Source: Geobacter sp. (GTDB lineage: Bacteria > Desulfobacterota > Desulfuromonadia > Geobacterales > Geobacteraceae). Taken from it: DNA of 64,000 nt. Position numbers and translations under genes: made by a program. Below the pieces are notes generated by a model. It was not told the DNA's origin and did no database searches. It saw only the letters and a list, made by a program, of their open reading frames with translations. The stretch is from NCBI GenBank assembly GCA_003314535.1, contig POSG01000007.1:84090-148089 (forward strand), given 5' to 3'. Below are positions 50,989 through 59,062 of the stretch, in pieces (position 1 is the stretch's first letter; every line of letters starts with the position of its first letter).

Positions 50989-52281
50989 TCAATATTCCTT
51001 GACGATGACCCTGGCATTGCCCGTACAGTCGAGAACTCCGGGAAGCAGGTACTCCTCGATGTCGATTACCGGGTCGCCGGCATACTGAACGATTGGATCG
51101 GGGCAGAAGATCCTGGTCTTTGCGGTCCCGCCCAGGAATTTTTCCGCCTTCCAGGGGACCTTGGTCCTCTCGAAGGTGGCCGAAGCCGCGATGATCAGGT
51201 CCAGGCACGGCGCGTTGAACAGGATCGTATCTGACAAGGTGCCGAACGGAGTCAATGGCTGCGTGAAGATGGCGGTCTTCACACCGAGTTTTTCGCATTC
51301 CTCACCGGCGACTGCCAGGTCGATATGGGGCATCCCCCCCGTTACCTTGGCCAGGATCACCCCGTCGGCCCCCAGGACGTTCTTCACCAGGTTGGCTGCC
51401 ATGAATGCGCACCTCGTCCTGCTTTCCGGCTCGGTGTTGGCGCAAATGCCGATCACGCCGACAAAATTGAGGTCCTTGCCGTGATGGCGGTACAACTCCT
51501 TGATGATCCCGTGGTTCTGGATGCTGTACGTATCGATTGCCTTGACCACGTTCCACCCGACAAGGCCGCCGTCGAGGATTTCGTTGGGGTGGAGGATGGT
51601 GGGGGTGAGGGTGCGAACATGGGTGCCGTAAAAACAGGGGTCCGAGGTGGCAAGATAATCGAACTGCGGGGTGTACATCTGGTAGTAGAAAGCCACCCGC
51701 GGCAAGGGGGATGCGGGGTCGATCTTCGGGATGTCCAGGTCGAAAATCTCCACCTCGTCAACAGCGTGCCCCTCGGCGGCTCGCGCCAGGTACACGGCGG
51801 TCGCCAGTCCTGCAATCTTGACGGCGTCCTCGAAGTCCCGCTCTTCCACCCCGTCGGCAATGGTCGGCGCGATACTGACGTTCTTCATTTTCCCGTAGGG
51901 GCTCTTCTCGGCAATGGGCCCGCACATGTCGAGGACGCCGATTTCCTTCCGGTTCGTGCCCGGATTGGAAACGATGATCGCGACACCCCGCAGGGACCTG
52001 GTCCGGCCACTGCCGGCGGTCTGAATCCTGCCGATAAAGCCCGGAAAGTCGGCATCCTCGCGGCCGATCTTGCAGCGCGGCTGGACAACATCGCAGATAT
52101 TCAATAACCTGACATTCTCTCCAGGCTTCACCAGGGCGATCTCCACGGATTTGATTCTGGGGTCCTTGAGGATCAGTTTCTCCAGCTCCTTGAAGTTTAT
52201 GGAAAGTACTCCATCCGCGGCATACGTCTTCGGGCCCTCGAGGATATCCTTGATGTCTATGGATTCAATCTCAAGTCTCAT
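50989..52281 (-). CDS. grdE: GrdE-family component B subunit lacking the pyruvoyl cysteine
   Basis: A 430-residue homologue of GrdE/GrdG/GrdI. In glycine reductase, GrdE is a proprotein cut between Asn241 and Cys242 to make a pyruvoyl group that forms a Schiff base with glycine. At the equivalent place this protein reads LDGGLVGWNVVKAIDTYSIQ: Asn244 is followed by Val245, so no Cys is available for that cut. Flanking conserved parts are present (TPTILHPNEILDG before, GKDLNFVGVIGICANTE after). AAGGAGG supports ATG 52281; a 40-residue longer frame lacks a site. Either it is a betaine-type (GrdI-like) subunit or a novel variant. First gene of the operon after its regulator. Confidence 0.9.
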   Translation of the reverse strand: MRLEIESIDIKDILEGPKTYAADGVLSINFKELEKLILKDPRIKSVEIALVKPGENVRLLNICDVVQPRCKIGREDADFPGFIGRIQTAGSGRTRSLRGVAIIVSNPGTNRKEIGVLDMCGPIAEKSPYGKMKNVSIAPTIADGVEERDFEDAVKIAGLATAVYLARAAEGHAVDEVEIFDLDIPKIDPASPLPRVAFYYQMYTPQFDYLATSDPCFYGTHVRTLTPTILHPNEILDGGLVGWNVVKAIDTYSIQNHGIIKELYRHHGKDLNFVGVIGICANTEPESRTRCAFMAANLVKNVLGADGVILAKVTGGMPHIDLAVAGEECEKLGVKTAIFTQPLTPFGTLSDTILFNAPCLDLIIAASATFERTKVPWKAEKFLGGTAKTRIFCPDPIVQYAGDPVIDIEEYLLPGVLDCTGNARVIVKEY

Positions 52282-52441
52282 GCGTTCCTGCCTCCTTTCC
52301 TGCGATTGATACCCAAACCAGTGACTTCCAACAACCTTGATCCGATCAGGTTGGATTGTCTCAGGAACCGTTTGCAATAAAATCTCGGCGAGACGCGGCA
52401 TACCTGCAAATCCCCGGGAAGCGCCCCCATGTGTCCCTTGT

Positions 52442-53110
52442 CTAAAACACTGCCCGGTGTATGATCCTGTTCTTGACCAGATCCACCGTATAATGAATAT
52501 GTTTTCTCAGCTCCTCTTTGGCCTGGTCGAAATTGCCATCCCTGACGAGCGCCAGGACCTTGCTGTGATCTTCCAGGGAATGCCGTGCCGCGTCTTCGAT
52601 ATGAAAATAGATGTACTGGTATCGCGCGAGGGTATAGCCGATCGAATCGTAAATGCGGGACAGCATTGAATTCCCCGTAGCCTCGACCAGGCTGATGTGA
52701 AATTCGTGCATGACTTTGATTTTCCAGATCAACGCCGCCTCATCCATGCCGTCAGACCGGGATTGCAAAGCAGCCGCTTCCCGGAGGGCTTGTTCGGCTT
52801 TGGGCAAATCCCTGACATTGGAAGCTTTCAGCAGATCCATGCTGTAACATTCGATCATTTCCCTCGTCTGGGATACTTCGGTGAAATCCTTCAACGACAG
52901 TTCGGATACATACGTCCCTTTTCTGGGGACACTGACCGCCATATTATCTTTTTCCAGAATGCGAAACGCCTCCCGAAGAGGAGGGCGACTTACCCCAAGG
53001 TCCATGGAGATATCTATTTCGTTGAGCTTGTGACCGGCTTTCAGTTCGCCGATTATGATCTTTTCCCTCAGTGTTTCCACTACCGTGGATGTCAGGTTTA
53101 CCCCTTCCAT
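52442..53110 (-). CDS. GntR/FadR-type (FCD) regulator of the grd operon
   Basis: A 222-residue GntR family protein. Residues 5-70 form the winged helix (VVETLREKIIIGELKAGHKL, NEIDISMDLGVSRPPLREAF, RILEKDNMAVSVPRKGTYV) and the rest is an all-helical FCD ligand domain with a His-rich metal or ligand pocket (KVMHEFHISLVEATGN, LEDHSKVLALV). FCD regulators sense small acids or amino acids. It reads in the same direction as the grd operon, 160 bases upstream of grdE, and probably regulates both itself and the operon. The ATG 53110 follows repeated TTGTnTACAA sites. Longer readings add a non-homologous N-terminus. Confidence 0.88.
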   Translation of the reverse strand: MEGVNLTSTVVETLREKIIIGELKAGHKLNEIDISMDLGVSRPPLREAFRILEKDNMAVSVPRKGTYVSELSLKDFTEVSQTREMIECYSMDLLKASNVRDLPKAEQALREAAALQSRSDGMDEAALIWKIKVMHEFHISLVEATGNSMLSRIYDSIGYTLARYQYIYFHIEDAARHSLEDHSKVLALVRDGNFDQAKEELRKHIHYTVDLVKNRIIHRAVF

Positions 53111-53138
53111 TGAAACACTCCCCTGTTTGCCTGTTTTT

Positions 53139-53172
53139 TTGTATACAAAATTGTCTACAATATTGAATACAA
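53139..53172. promoter_or_regulatory. Three tandem operator-like decamers, 12-bp spacing
   Basis: TTGTATACAA (53139-53148), TTGTCTACAA (53151-53160) and TTGAATACAA (53163-53172) lie exactly 12 bases apart, 28 bases upstream of the regulator start. Each is a near-palindrome of the type bound by FadR/FCD proteins. Confidence 0.7.
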
Positions 53173-53330
53173 ATATAGTTGAAAAACAAATGCTGTCAAG
53201 AATTGATTTTGAAGCTGGAAGTATTATGCAAACTGGACTGAATTGGTTGAAAGTTCGCAAGCCACCCCTAAGCGTATACTTTCGAACTTTCTCTCCTACC
53301 ACGATGCGCATGGAAACTTTATTCTACGCA

Positions 53331-53421
53331 ACGTCAAAGGCCATGTCTTTGCAGACATGGCCTTTGACGTTTAGCTCCCCAGCGCTGACGGTTCTGGGCA
53401 CTGGGAAGAGTGTTTATCCCT
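53331..53421 (+). repeat. Hairpin-plus-tail repeat, copy 2 (after araC)
   Basis: A perfect 18-bp stem, ACGTCAAAGGCCATGTCT / AGACATGGCCTTTGACGT around TTGC, followed by the conserved tail TAGCTCCCCAGCGCTGACGG, then TTCTGGGCACTGGGAAGAG. The tail edge contains the stop of the araC gene. Confidence 0.75.
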
Positions 53422-54388
53422 GTAGCGATGCATGCCGCATGCCGTCACTTGTTCCCGCAGCATCGACCTGACGCAGCTTCATAATATCCCGCAATGGTGG
53501 TGCCCCAAATAAGCGGTTGTACTCGCGGCTGAACTGCGACGAGCTCTCGTAGCCTACCCGAAACGCGGCGTTCGTCGCGTCCAGATTTTCCGCCAGCATC
53601 AAGCGTCTTGCCTCTTGCAGGCGGAGCTGTTTTTGGTACTGCAGCGGGCTTAAAGAGGTCAACGACCGGAAGTGGTTATGAAAGCTCGATGTGCTCATGT
53701 GGGCCTGTTCAGCGAGGTCTTCGATGCGCAACTGCCGAGTGAAGTTCCCCTTCAGCCAATCGATCGCCCGCGCAATCTGATGGCTCCGACTCCCTGATGA
53801 AGCAATCTGGCGCAGTCGCGTACCTTGATTCCCCACGAGGAGACGATACAGAATTTCCCTATGAATGATCGGGGCAAGAATCGGAATATCCCCAGGCTCG
53901 TCAAGCAGGCCGACCAATCTTTGAAAGGCGCTGAGCAGCGGCAAGGTGACCTCGCCGGTCGCCATGCCGAGGCTTGATTGCTGGGTACGCGGCGAGGGAA
54001 GGTTGCTGTCCACCATCAGTTGTGACAACTCCCGCAGATCGAACTTCAACAGGAGCCCCAGGTAAGGCTCGTCATGGCTCGCCGAAAGGACCTGGTACGT
54101 CGTTGGCAGATGCACGGATGCGATCAGGTAATTGTTGACGTCGTACACGAAAGAGTCGTTTTCCAGCAGCACTCGCTTGGTTCCTTGCGCGACCAGGCAG
54201 ATGCTCGGTTCGTGCAGGCCACTCCTCGGTTCGGTCGGTTCATCATGGTGATAGAAGGTCAATCCCGGAACCGGCGTGCGGAACTCTTCACGATCTTTGG
54301 TCCATCGAGCAATGCCTGCCACCAACGCCCTGAGCACTACGCCCTTGCCGATCCCATCTCCTGGATAATCAAAGTCTTGTTTTATCAT
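53414..54388 (-). CDS. AraC family regulator (YqhC-like)
   Basis: A 324-residue AraC protein. Residues 25-180 are an AraC_N cupin sensor (GLTFYHHDEPTEPRSGLHEP, SICLVAQGTKRVLLENDSFV, YLIASVHLPTTYQVLSASHD), residues 200-300 two helix-turn-helix motifs (LRIEDLAEQAHMSTSSFHNH, FRVGYESSSQFSREYNRLFG). The N-terminal domain is the type in E. coli YqhC, the aldehyde-responsive activator of yqhD. Here too it is divergent from a cupin and an iron alcohol dehydrogenase, which supports an aldehyde response. Its 3' end runs into repeat copy 2. Confidence 0.92.
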   Translation of the reverse strand: MIKQDFDYPGDGIGKGVVLRALVAGIARWTKDREEFRTPVPGLTFYHHDEPTEPRSGLHEPSICLVAQGTKRVLLENDSFVYDVNNYLIASVHLPTTYQVLSASHDEPYLGLLLKFDLRELSQLMVDSNLPSPRTQQSSLGMATGEVTLPLLSAFQRLVGLLDEPGDIPILAPIIHREILYRLLVGNQGTRLRQIASSGSRSHQIARAIDWLKGNFTRQLRIEDLAEQAHMSTSSFHNHFRSLTSLSPLQYQKQLRLQEARRLMLAENLDATNAAFRVGYESSSQFSREYNRLFGAPPLRDIMKLRQVDAAGTSDGMRHASLQG

Positions 54389-54595
54389 GATTTTCTCCAG
54401 CCTCGAACTGTCTAAATGGTACCAACCCCCTATTCTCCAGGCAACATAAATTTAAGCTTTTGGACGATTAGGCAAAAAATAGAAAGGATTGGTATATCCG
54501 GACAATTTCACAGCAGGTAACCTGAATTCAGCAGGAAGGTTCCAGCAATGGAGCGCCAAAAAGCCACTACAAAAAATGCGTGAAGGGAGCTGAAA

Positions 54596-54997
54596 ATGAA
54601 AATACAACGAAACGGTTCACAAGCTTCGATCAAAGGGCCGGCCGACTGGTTCACCGGCACGGTCCGTATCGATCCGCTGTTCCTTGAGGCAGAAGAGCCG
54701 GCACGCGCCACCGGTGCCGGCGTGACGTTCGAGCCCGGTGCCCGTACGGCATGGCATACCCACCCTCTCGGCCAGACCTTGATCGTGACGGCCGGGTGCG
54801 GCCTGGCTCAGCGCGAGGGAGGGCCGATCGAGGAGATCCGCCCCGGAGACGTGGTCTGGTTCCCACCGGGCGAGAAGCACTGGCACGGAGCTGCGACAAC
54901 CACTTTCATGACCCACGTCGCTATCCAGGAACAGCTCGACGGCAAGACGGTGGAGTGGCTGGAAAAGGTCAGTGACGAGCAGTACAACGGAAAATAG
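54596..54997 (+). CDS. Cupin domain protein
   Basis: A 133-residue single cupin. Metal-binding His and Glu lie in [17 protein letters not shown] (two His, then Gln/Thr), [20 protein letters not shown] (Glu and His). Similar proteins stand next to alcohol dehydrogenases under AraC control; the function is not known for certain. A ribosome site AGGGAG precedes the ATG. It is the first gene of the operon opposite araC. Confidence 0.88.
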   Translation: MKIQRNGSQASIKGPADWFTGTVRIDPLFLEAEEPARATGAGVTFEPGARTAWHTHPLGQTLIVTAGCGLAQREGGPIEEIRPGDVVWFPPGEKHWHGAATTTFMTHVAIQEQLDGKTVEWLEKVSDEQYNGK

Positions 54998-55047
54998 GGA
55001 ACAGTTTACGTATTCGAAAAAGTCGATCGACAGAAGGAGAAAATGAA

Positions 55048-56217
55048 ATGTCGTTCAATTATTTTGTACCTACGAGGATTCTTTTCGGACAGGGGCAGAT
55101 CAAAAATCTGCATAAACAGCAACTGCCGGGGAAAAAGGCTCTCATCGTTATTTCCAGCGGTACGTCCACAAGGAAATACGGCTATCTGGACACCGTTACA
55201 AATGAACTTCGACTGGCTGGCGCGGACTTTACCGTCTTTGACGAGATACAGCCCAACCCCACCAAGAACAACATCATGGACGGCGCGGCCTGCGCCAGGG
55301 AAAATGGCTGCGATTTTGTTATCGGCCTTGGCGGCGGCAGCTGTCTCGATGCCTCAAAGGCTATCGCGGCCATGGCGACCAATGAAGGGGATTATTGGGA
55401 CTATATCCACGGCGGAACCGGCAAAGGGAAGATACTGCAAAACAGTCCGCTGCCCATAGTGGCCATCACCACCACGGCGGGCACCGGTACAGAAGCGGAC
55501 CCGTGGGCTGTCGTAACCAACGAAGAAACACGTGAGAAAATCGGCTTCGGCATGGATTCCACCTTCCCGGTACTGTCTGTCGTAGACCCGGAAATGATGA
55601 CGACCGTGCCGCCTCAATTCACGGCTTACCAGGGATTTGATGCGCTCTTTCACAGCGCGGAAGGATATATCTCCAAAGGCGCCAACCCCATGAGTGATAT
55701 GTTTGCCCTCACGGCCATAGAGAATATCGCAGCTAATCTCGTGCAGGCAGTTGATGGCGGACGTGACATCAACGCACGGGAAAAGGTTGCATTGGGGAAT
55801 ACGCTTTCCGGCTTCGTTGAAAGTATCGGCGCCGTGACCAGTCAACATTCTCTCGAACACGCCCTGTCGGCAGCCCATCCGGACCTGCCCCATGGCGCCG
55901 GGCTCATCATGATCAGCCGGGCTTTTTTCACGCATTTTGCCAAGGCCGGTGTCTGCAATGAGCGCATGATCGCCATGGCCAAAGCCATGGGTAGAAAAGA
56001 AGCGACAAAGGCCATGGATTTCGTCGAGGCCCTCGAGGAACTACAGGAAGCCTGCGGGGTGGCGGACTTGAAAATGTCCGATTACGGCATCAAAAAAAGC
56101 GACCTTGTTCAGTACGCAAAGGACGCACGGATAACCATGGGGAAATTGTTCGATTTCGATCCGGTTCCTTTGTCCGATGAAGACGGCGCCGCCATTCTGG
56201 AAGACTCTTATCGTTAG
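55048..56217 (+). CDS. Iron-containing alcohol dehydrogenase
   Basis: A 389-residue group III alcohol dehydrogenase. NAD(P) loop GLGGGSCLDASKAIAAMA, metal-binding residues in FHSAEGYI, SLEHALSAAHPDLPHGAGL and the His/Asp sites before them, and TTAGTGTEADPWAVV. It reduces aldehydes or oxidises alcohols, possibly butanol-type. AAGGAG precedes the ATG. It lies 50 bases after the cupin, so they form an operon likely controlled by the AraC regulator. Confidence 0.92.
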   Translation: MSFNYFVPTRILFGQGQIKNLHKQQLPGKKALIVISSGTSTRKYGYLDTVTNELRLAGADFTVFDEIQPNPTKNNIMDGAACARENGCDFVIGLGGGSCLDASKAIAAMATNEGDYWDYIHGGTGKGKILQNSPLPIVAITTTAGTGTEADPWAVVTNEETREKIGFGMDSTFPVLSVVDPEMMTTVPPQFTAYQGFDALFHSAEGYISKGANPMSDMFALTAIENIAANLVQAVDGGRDINAREKVALGNTLSGFVESIGAVTSQHSLEHALSAAHPDLPHGAGLIMISRAFFTHFAKAGVCNERMIAMAKAMGRKEATKAMDFVEALEELQEACGVADLKMSDYGIKKSDLVQYAKDARITMGKLFDFDPVPLSDEDGAAILEDSYR

Positions 56218-56357
56218 GCGGTTCAGAAGAAAGATGTCCAAAAGGGCAATATCTTGAAACATCAGGCAAGTTCGCAATGAAAAACATTTGGCGACCAAAC
56301 GAACCCAAACATAACCATGAGCCAGCAGGAAAACCTTTTTATTGAAGGGAATTCAAA

Positions 56358-56697
56358 ATGAATAAAACCATACCCACAGCCATGGCGCTTGGCGTGTTGA
56401 TATCCACGACTCGCGTTGCCTCCGCGGCAGACATGTCCCATGAAACAGGCAACTTTTACAAGAGCGACAAGGTGACCATGCAGAAGGTTGTGTTCAAAAA
56501 TCAATACAACATGAAGGTTGTGGGGAACCTTTTTATTCCCAAAGGCTTGAAGCGGAACACCAAAAATCCCGCAATCATTGTCGGGGATCCCATGGGTGCA
56601 GTGAAGGAACAAAGTGCGAATCTCTATGCCACGAAAATGGCCGAACTATATCCCTTTTTACAAGCTCGCAGCCTTTTTCACAAAGAATCTGAAATAG
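56358..56697 (+). pseudogene. Internally deleted alpha/beta hydrolase
   Basis: The N-terminus is intact: signal peptide MNKTIPTAMALGVLISTTRV, then MSHETGNFYKSDKVTMQKVV and PAIIVGDPMGAVKEQSANLY. This matches exported DUF1100-type hydrolases, but the whole catalytic core (the GxSxG nucleophile and the rest) is missing. After a shift in frame, a C-terminal tail PFYKLAAFFTKNLK and TAG stop survive at 56655-56697. So an internal deletion of roughly 200 codons, plus a frameshift. The G-HPMG motif reads GDPMG here. Confidence 0.85.
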
Positions 56698-56795
56698 GGG
56701 GAATGGAACATTGCCGGGGCTCCGCACCTGCATTCTCAGCAACCCGGAGTAGCCCTAAAAGAAACCGGAACACAAGATGTGAAGGAGGAATCGCA

Positions 56796-56993
56796 ATGAA
56801 GCTGCCTTTTGAGAACAAAGTAGCACTTATTACCGGCGCCGGTCCCGGCATGGGTCTGGCGACCGCGAAAGCCTTTGCCGATGCGGGAGCGTCGGTGGCG
56901 CTGGCCGATATCCGCAAGGATGCGGTTCGTTCCGTGGCAGAAGAACTCGCCGCCGCTGGCCACAAGGCACTGCTGCGCCTTGAGGCGGGTTGA
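56796..56993 (+). pseudogene. Truncated short-chain dehydrogenase
   Basis: Sixty-five codons start MKLPFENKVALITGAGPGMG, LATAKAFADAGASVALADIR and end LLRLEAG-stop. This is the Rossmann half of an SDR; the catalytic Ser-Tyr-Lys half is absent. It has a perfect AAGGAGG ribosome site. The 3' deletion is similar in kind to that of the preceding pseudogene. Confidence 0.88.
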
Positions 56994-57054
56994 ATCTCCC
57001 TATGCGAAAAACACGGAGTTCAAGGAAATATCATTTCAAAGAAAATACTACCCG

Positions 57055-57194
57055 TGATTTTGGCTGGTATTTGGCTGACCGAAGCCCAGTTGAAGGATTT
57101 CATCTCCGTGCTCAAATCCGGGGTGGGCAATAAGGAAGCCGAGGCGGCCAATGAAGTATTGAGCGAGATTTTAAGCAAAAGACAAGCGGAGTAG
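57055..57194 (+). pseudogene. C-terminal remnant of an unidentified gene
   Basis: A frame reads LAGIWLTEAQLKDFISVLKS, GVGNKEAEAANEVLSEIL and SKRQAE-stop, plainly the C-terminal helices of a protein whose start is lost. It may come from a carboxymuconolactone-decarboxylase-like protein, but this is a weak guess. Confidence 0.6.
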
Positions 57195-57247
57195 TGCGTC
57201 ACGACAAATGTGGATCTACCAAAGATGAGTCAGAGAAGGACACTATT

Positions 57248-57772
57248 ATGAAAAAAGAGACAAATGACGCGAACAACGCCGGGACAAGAGTGCTGATCGT
57301 CTACTACTCTCATTCCGGCAACACGCGCGAATTGGCCAATCGAATTCACAAAAGGGTCGGCGGCGACATCGTGGAAATCCAGCCAGTCGATTCCTATCCC
57401 GACGATTACGAAACCGTTACGAAGCAGGCAAAGCGGGAACTGCATTCAGGGTACAAACCCGCACTGAAAACAAGAATCGAGAATATCGGGTCCTACGATG
57501 TCGTCTTCGTGGGCTCGCCCAACTGGTGGCATACCATTGCACCACCGGTCATCACGTTTCTGACCACGTACGATCTGTCCGGAAAAACTGCGGCACCGTT
57601 CATTACCCACGGTGGAGGCGGGCTGGGTCGAGCCGTTGCTGACATCGCGGCGCTTTGCCCAAATTCAACCATTTCGGATGGTCTTGCCGTTTGGGGAGGA
57701 GAGGCAAAAGCAGAGCAAAACAAGATTTCGGAATGGTTGCATAAACTCGGACTTGAAGACAGCAAACCCTAA
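57248..57772 (+). CDS. Flavodoxin-like protein
   Basis: A 174-residue flavodoxin. The FMN phosphate loop is IVYYSHSGNTRELANRI, then VFVGSPNWWHTIAPPVITFL and PFITHGGGGLGRAVADIAAL, which match the MdaB/flavodoxin_4 group that reduces quinones or iron. AAGGA precedes ATG 57248. It follows the debris of the alcohol-dehydrogenase operon, so it probably belonged to that operon. It ends about 75 bases before repeat copy 3. Confidence 0.9.
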   Translation: MKKETNDANNAGTRVLIVYYSHSGNTRELANRIHKRVGGDIVEIQPVDSYPDDYETVTKQAKRELHSGYKPALKTRIENIGSYDVVFVGSPNWWHTIAPPVITFLTTYDLSGKTAAPFITHGGGGLGRAVADIAALCPNSTISDGLAVWGGEAKAEQNKISEWLHKLGLEDSKP

Positions 57773-57845
57773 TGCAGACTCGAACGTATAACTGCTTGAA
57801 TTCGTGATGCAATTCAGGCACAAACAACGACAGTCGCAGCTGAAG

Positions 57846-57940
57846 AAAATTAACATGGCCGATTTCATTTAAGAAATCGGCCATGTTAATTTTGGCTCCC
57901 CAGCGCGAACGGATCTGGGTACTGGGAAGAGTATATTTCA
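57846..57940 (+). repeat. Hairpin-plus-tail repeat, copy 3
   Basis: A perfect 21-bp stem (AAAATTAACATGGCCGATTT plus C, pairing across a 6-base loop), followed by GGCTCCCCAGCGCGAACGGA and TCTGGGTACTGGGAAGAG. It sits between the flavodoxin gene and an IS21 remnant. Confidence 0.75.
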
Positions 57941-58026
57941 CTATAACGACCCAGTTCACATGTCAGCTATTTGGGTTGCATGGCGAGCTTCGTGAGCCAC
58001 TTAGGCTAGTTTAACATGTGGTTAGT

Positions 58027-58290
58027 TCACCGCACAAATTGCATGGACTCGCCCTGCAGCTCGACCTTGTAGGCATTATGCACCAGCTGGTCGAGGATTG
58101 CGTCCGCCAACGTCGGATCCTGCATGGCATCGTGCCATGCCTCGATGCGTAGCTGGTAGGTGACGATGGTGGACTTGCGGTAGTACCGTTCCTCAACAAT
58201 TTTCACCAGTTCCCGCTGGTCGCCAAGCGCGACACCTCGACTTTTTCCCTGACCAGCCGGTACGGCACGCTAAAGAAATGCCCTGCCAAC
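58027..58290 (-). mobile_element. IS21-family remnant (istA end plus istB end)
   Basis: The minus strand gives VPYRLVREKVEVSRLAT (istA C-terminus) and then, after a break, EERYYRKSTIVTYQLRIEAW, HDAMQDPTLADAILDQLVHN and AYKVELQGESMQFVR-stop, the C-terminal part of the IstB ATPase. The central ATP-binding part is absent. No inverted repeats were identified. Confidence 0.8.
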
Positions 58291-58395
58291 CGACCTCCTG
58301 CGCTAACCATGGACCGGACAAACCTTGTGCTGCAAGTCCGGACAGGTATTTGCTTCTGACACCACTTGCATTTAATCTTGACAGGACGTATTATG

Positions 58396-58408
58396 GATAA
58401 CAGTTATT
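58396..58408. promoter_or_regulatory. Palindrome ahead of the perR-like gene
   Basis: GATAACAGTTATT is a near-perfect palindrome about 36 bases before ATG 58444, a possible autoregulatory Fur/PerR site. Low confidence. Confidence 0.35.
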
Positions 58409-58443
58409 GATAGAAATCACTTTTCTTTACTGCGGAAGCGACA

Positions 58444-58902
58444 ATGACAACCAACGATCCTGAAAACCCCCTAGAAGAACGCGTGACCCGGATTCTCTCC
58501 AGGATCAGGGAACGCGATTTCCGTCTGACTCCGCAGCGTTTGACAATTATCCGAATCCTGGCTACAAGCAAGGACCACCCCAGTGTAGACGAAGTCTACC
58601 AGGAAGTAAGGACCCAGTTTCCCACCACGAGCGTGGCCACGGTGTATAAGACCATAACACTGCTCAAGGAGTTGAATGAGGTTCTGGAACTGGGATTCCC
58701 CGACGGCAGCAACCGCTATGACGGCTACAGACCGTATCCCCACCCCCACGCCATCTGCACGAACTGCAGAAAGATCATGGACCCGGAAATTTCCAGTGTC
58801 GATGAACTCAGCGAAGAGATGAGGAAGAAGACCGGATATACATTCTCCTTTCACCGCCTCGATTTTTTCGGCCTGTGCCCGGAATGCCAGAGGAAGTCCT
58901 GA
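58444..58902 (+). CDS. Fur/PerR family peroxide regulator
   Basis: A 152-residue Fur-type repressor. The winged helix occupies residues 20-85 (RLTPQRLTIIRILATSKDHP, EVYQEVRTQFPTTSVATVYK), the zinc site is CTNC...CPEC, and regulatory metal residues lie in PHPHAIC and YDGYRPYPHPH. The Asp and His pattern suits PerR-type Fe(II) oxidation better than iron sensing, and the neighbours (katG, rubrerythrin) support peroxide control. No strong ribosome site is seen; ATG 58444 is the only sensible start. Confidence 0.88.
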   Translation: MTTNDPENPLEERVTRILSRIRERDFRLTPQRLTIIRILATSKDHPSVDEVYQEVRTQFPTTSVATVYKTITLLKELNEVLELGFPDGSNRYDGYRPYPHPHAICTNCRKIMDPEISSVDELSEEMRKKTGYTFSFHRLDFFGLCPECQRKS

Positions 58903-58929
58903 GGGATAAAATTTTTTACCTCTTTAAGG

Positions 58930-58977
58930 ATAATTATTATTTATAACAATTGACTTTCTTTTGAAGCATCGTAGACT
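58930..58977 (+). promoter_or_regulatory. Promoter with a PerR-box-like palindrome
   Basis: ATAATTATTATTTATAA (58930-58946) resembles the PerR box TTATAATNATTATAA. It lies directly upstream of a possible -35 (TTGACT, 58950-58955) and -10 (TAGACT, 58972-58977) with 16-base spacing, ahead of the fasciclin gene. Confidence 0.5.
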
Positions 58978-59062
58978 TTATTTTAAATTGGCCTGAATTC
59001 GTATCACTAAACGCCCCTACGGCTTCCGGAATAAATCATTGATCCACTCAAAGGAGGTTCGC

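Noticed and set aside
52282..52441. Glycine riboswitch upstream of grdE
   Set aside because: I could not find the paired glycine-aptamer core; only a small CAACCT/AGGTTG hairpin is present.
56358..56993. One 211-residue chimeric protein joining hydrolase and dehydrogenase parts
   Set aside because: The two parts are in frame by chance; the hydrolase tail and its stop lie in another frame and the SDR has its own ribosome site.
57846..57893. Simple terminator of the flavodoxin gene
   Set aside because: It may act so, but the conserved tail after it recurs at two other loci, so it is treated as a repeat element.
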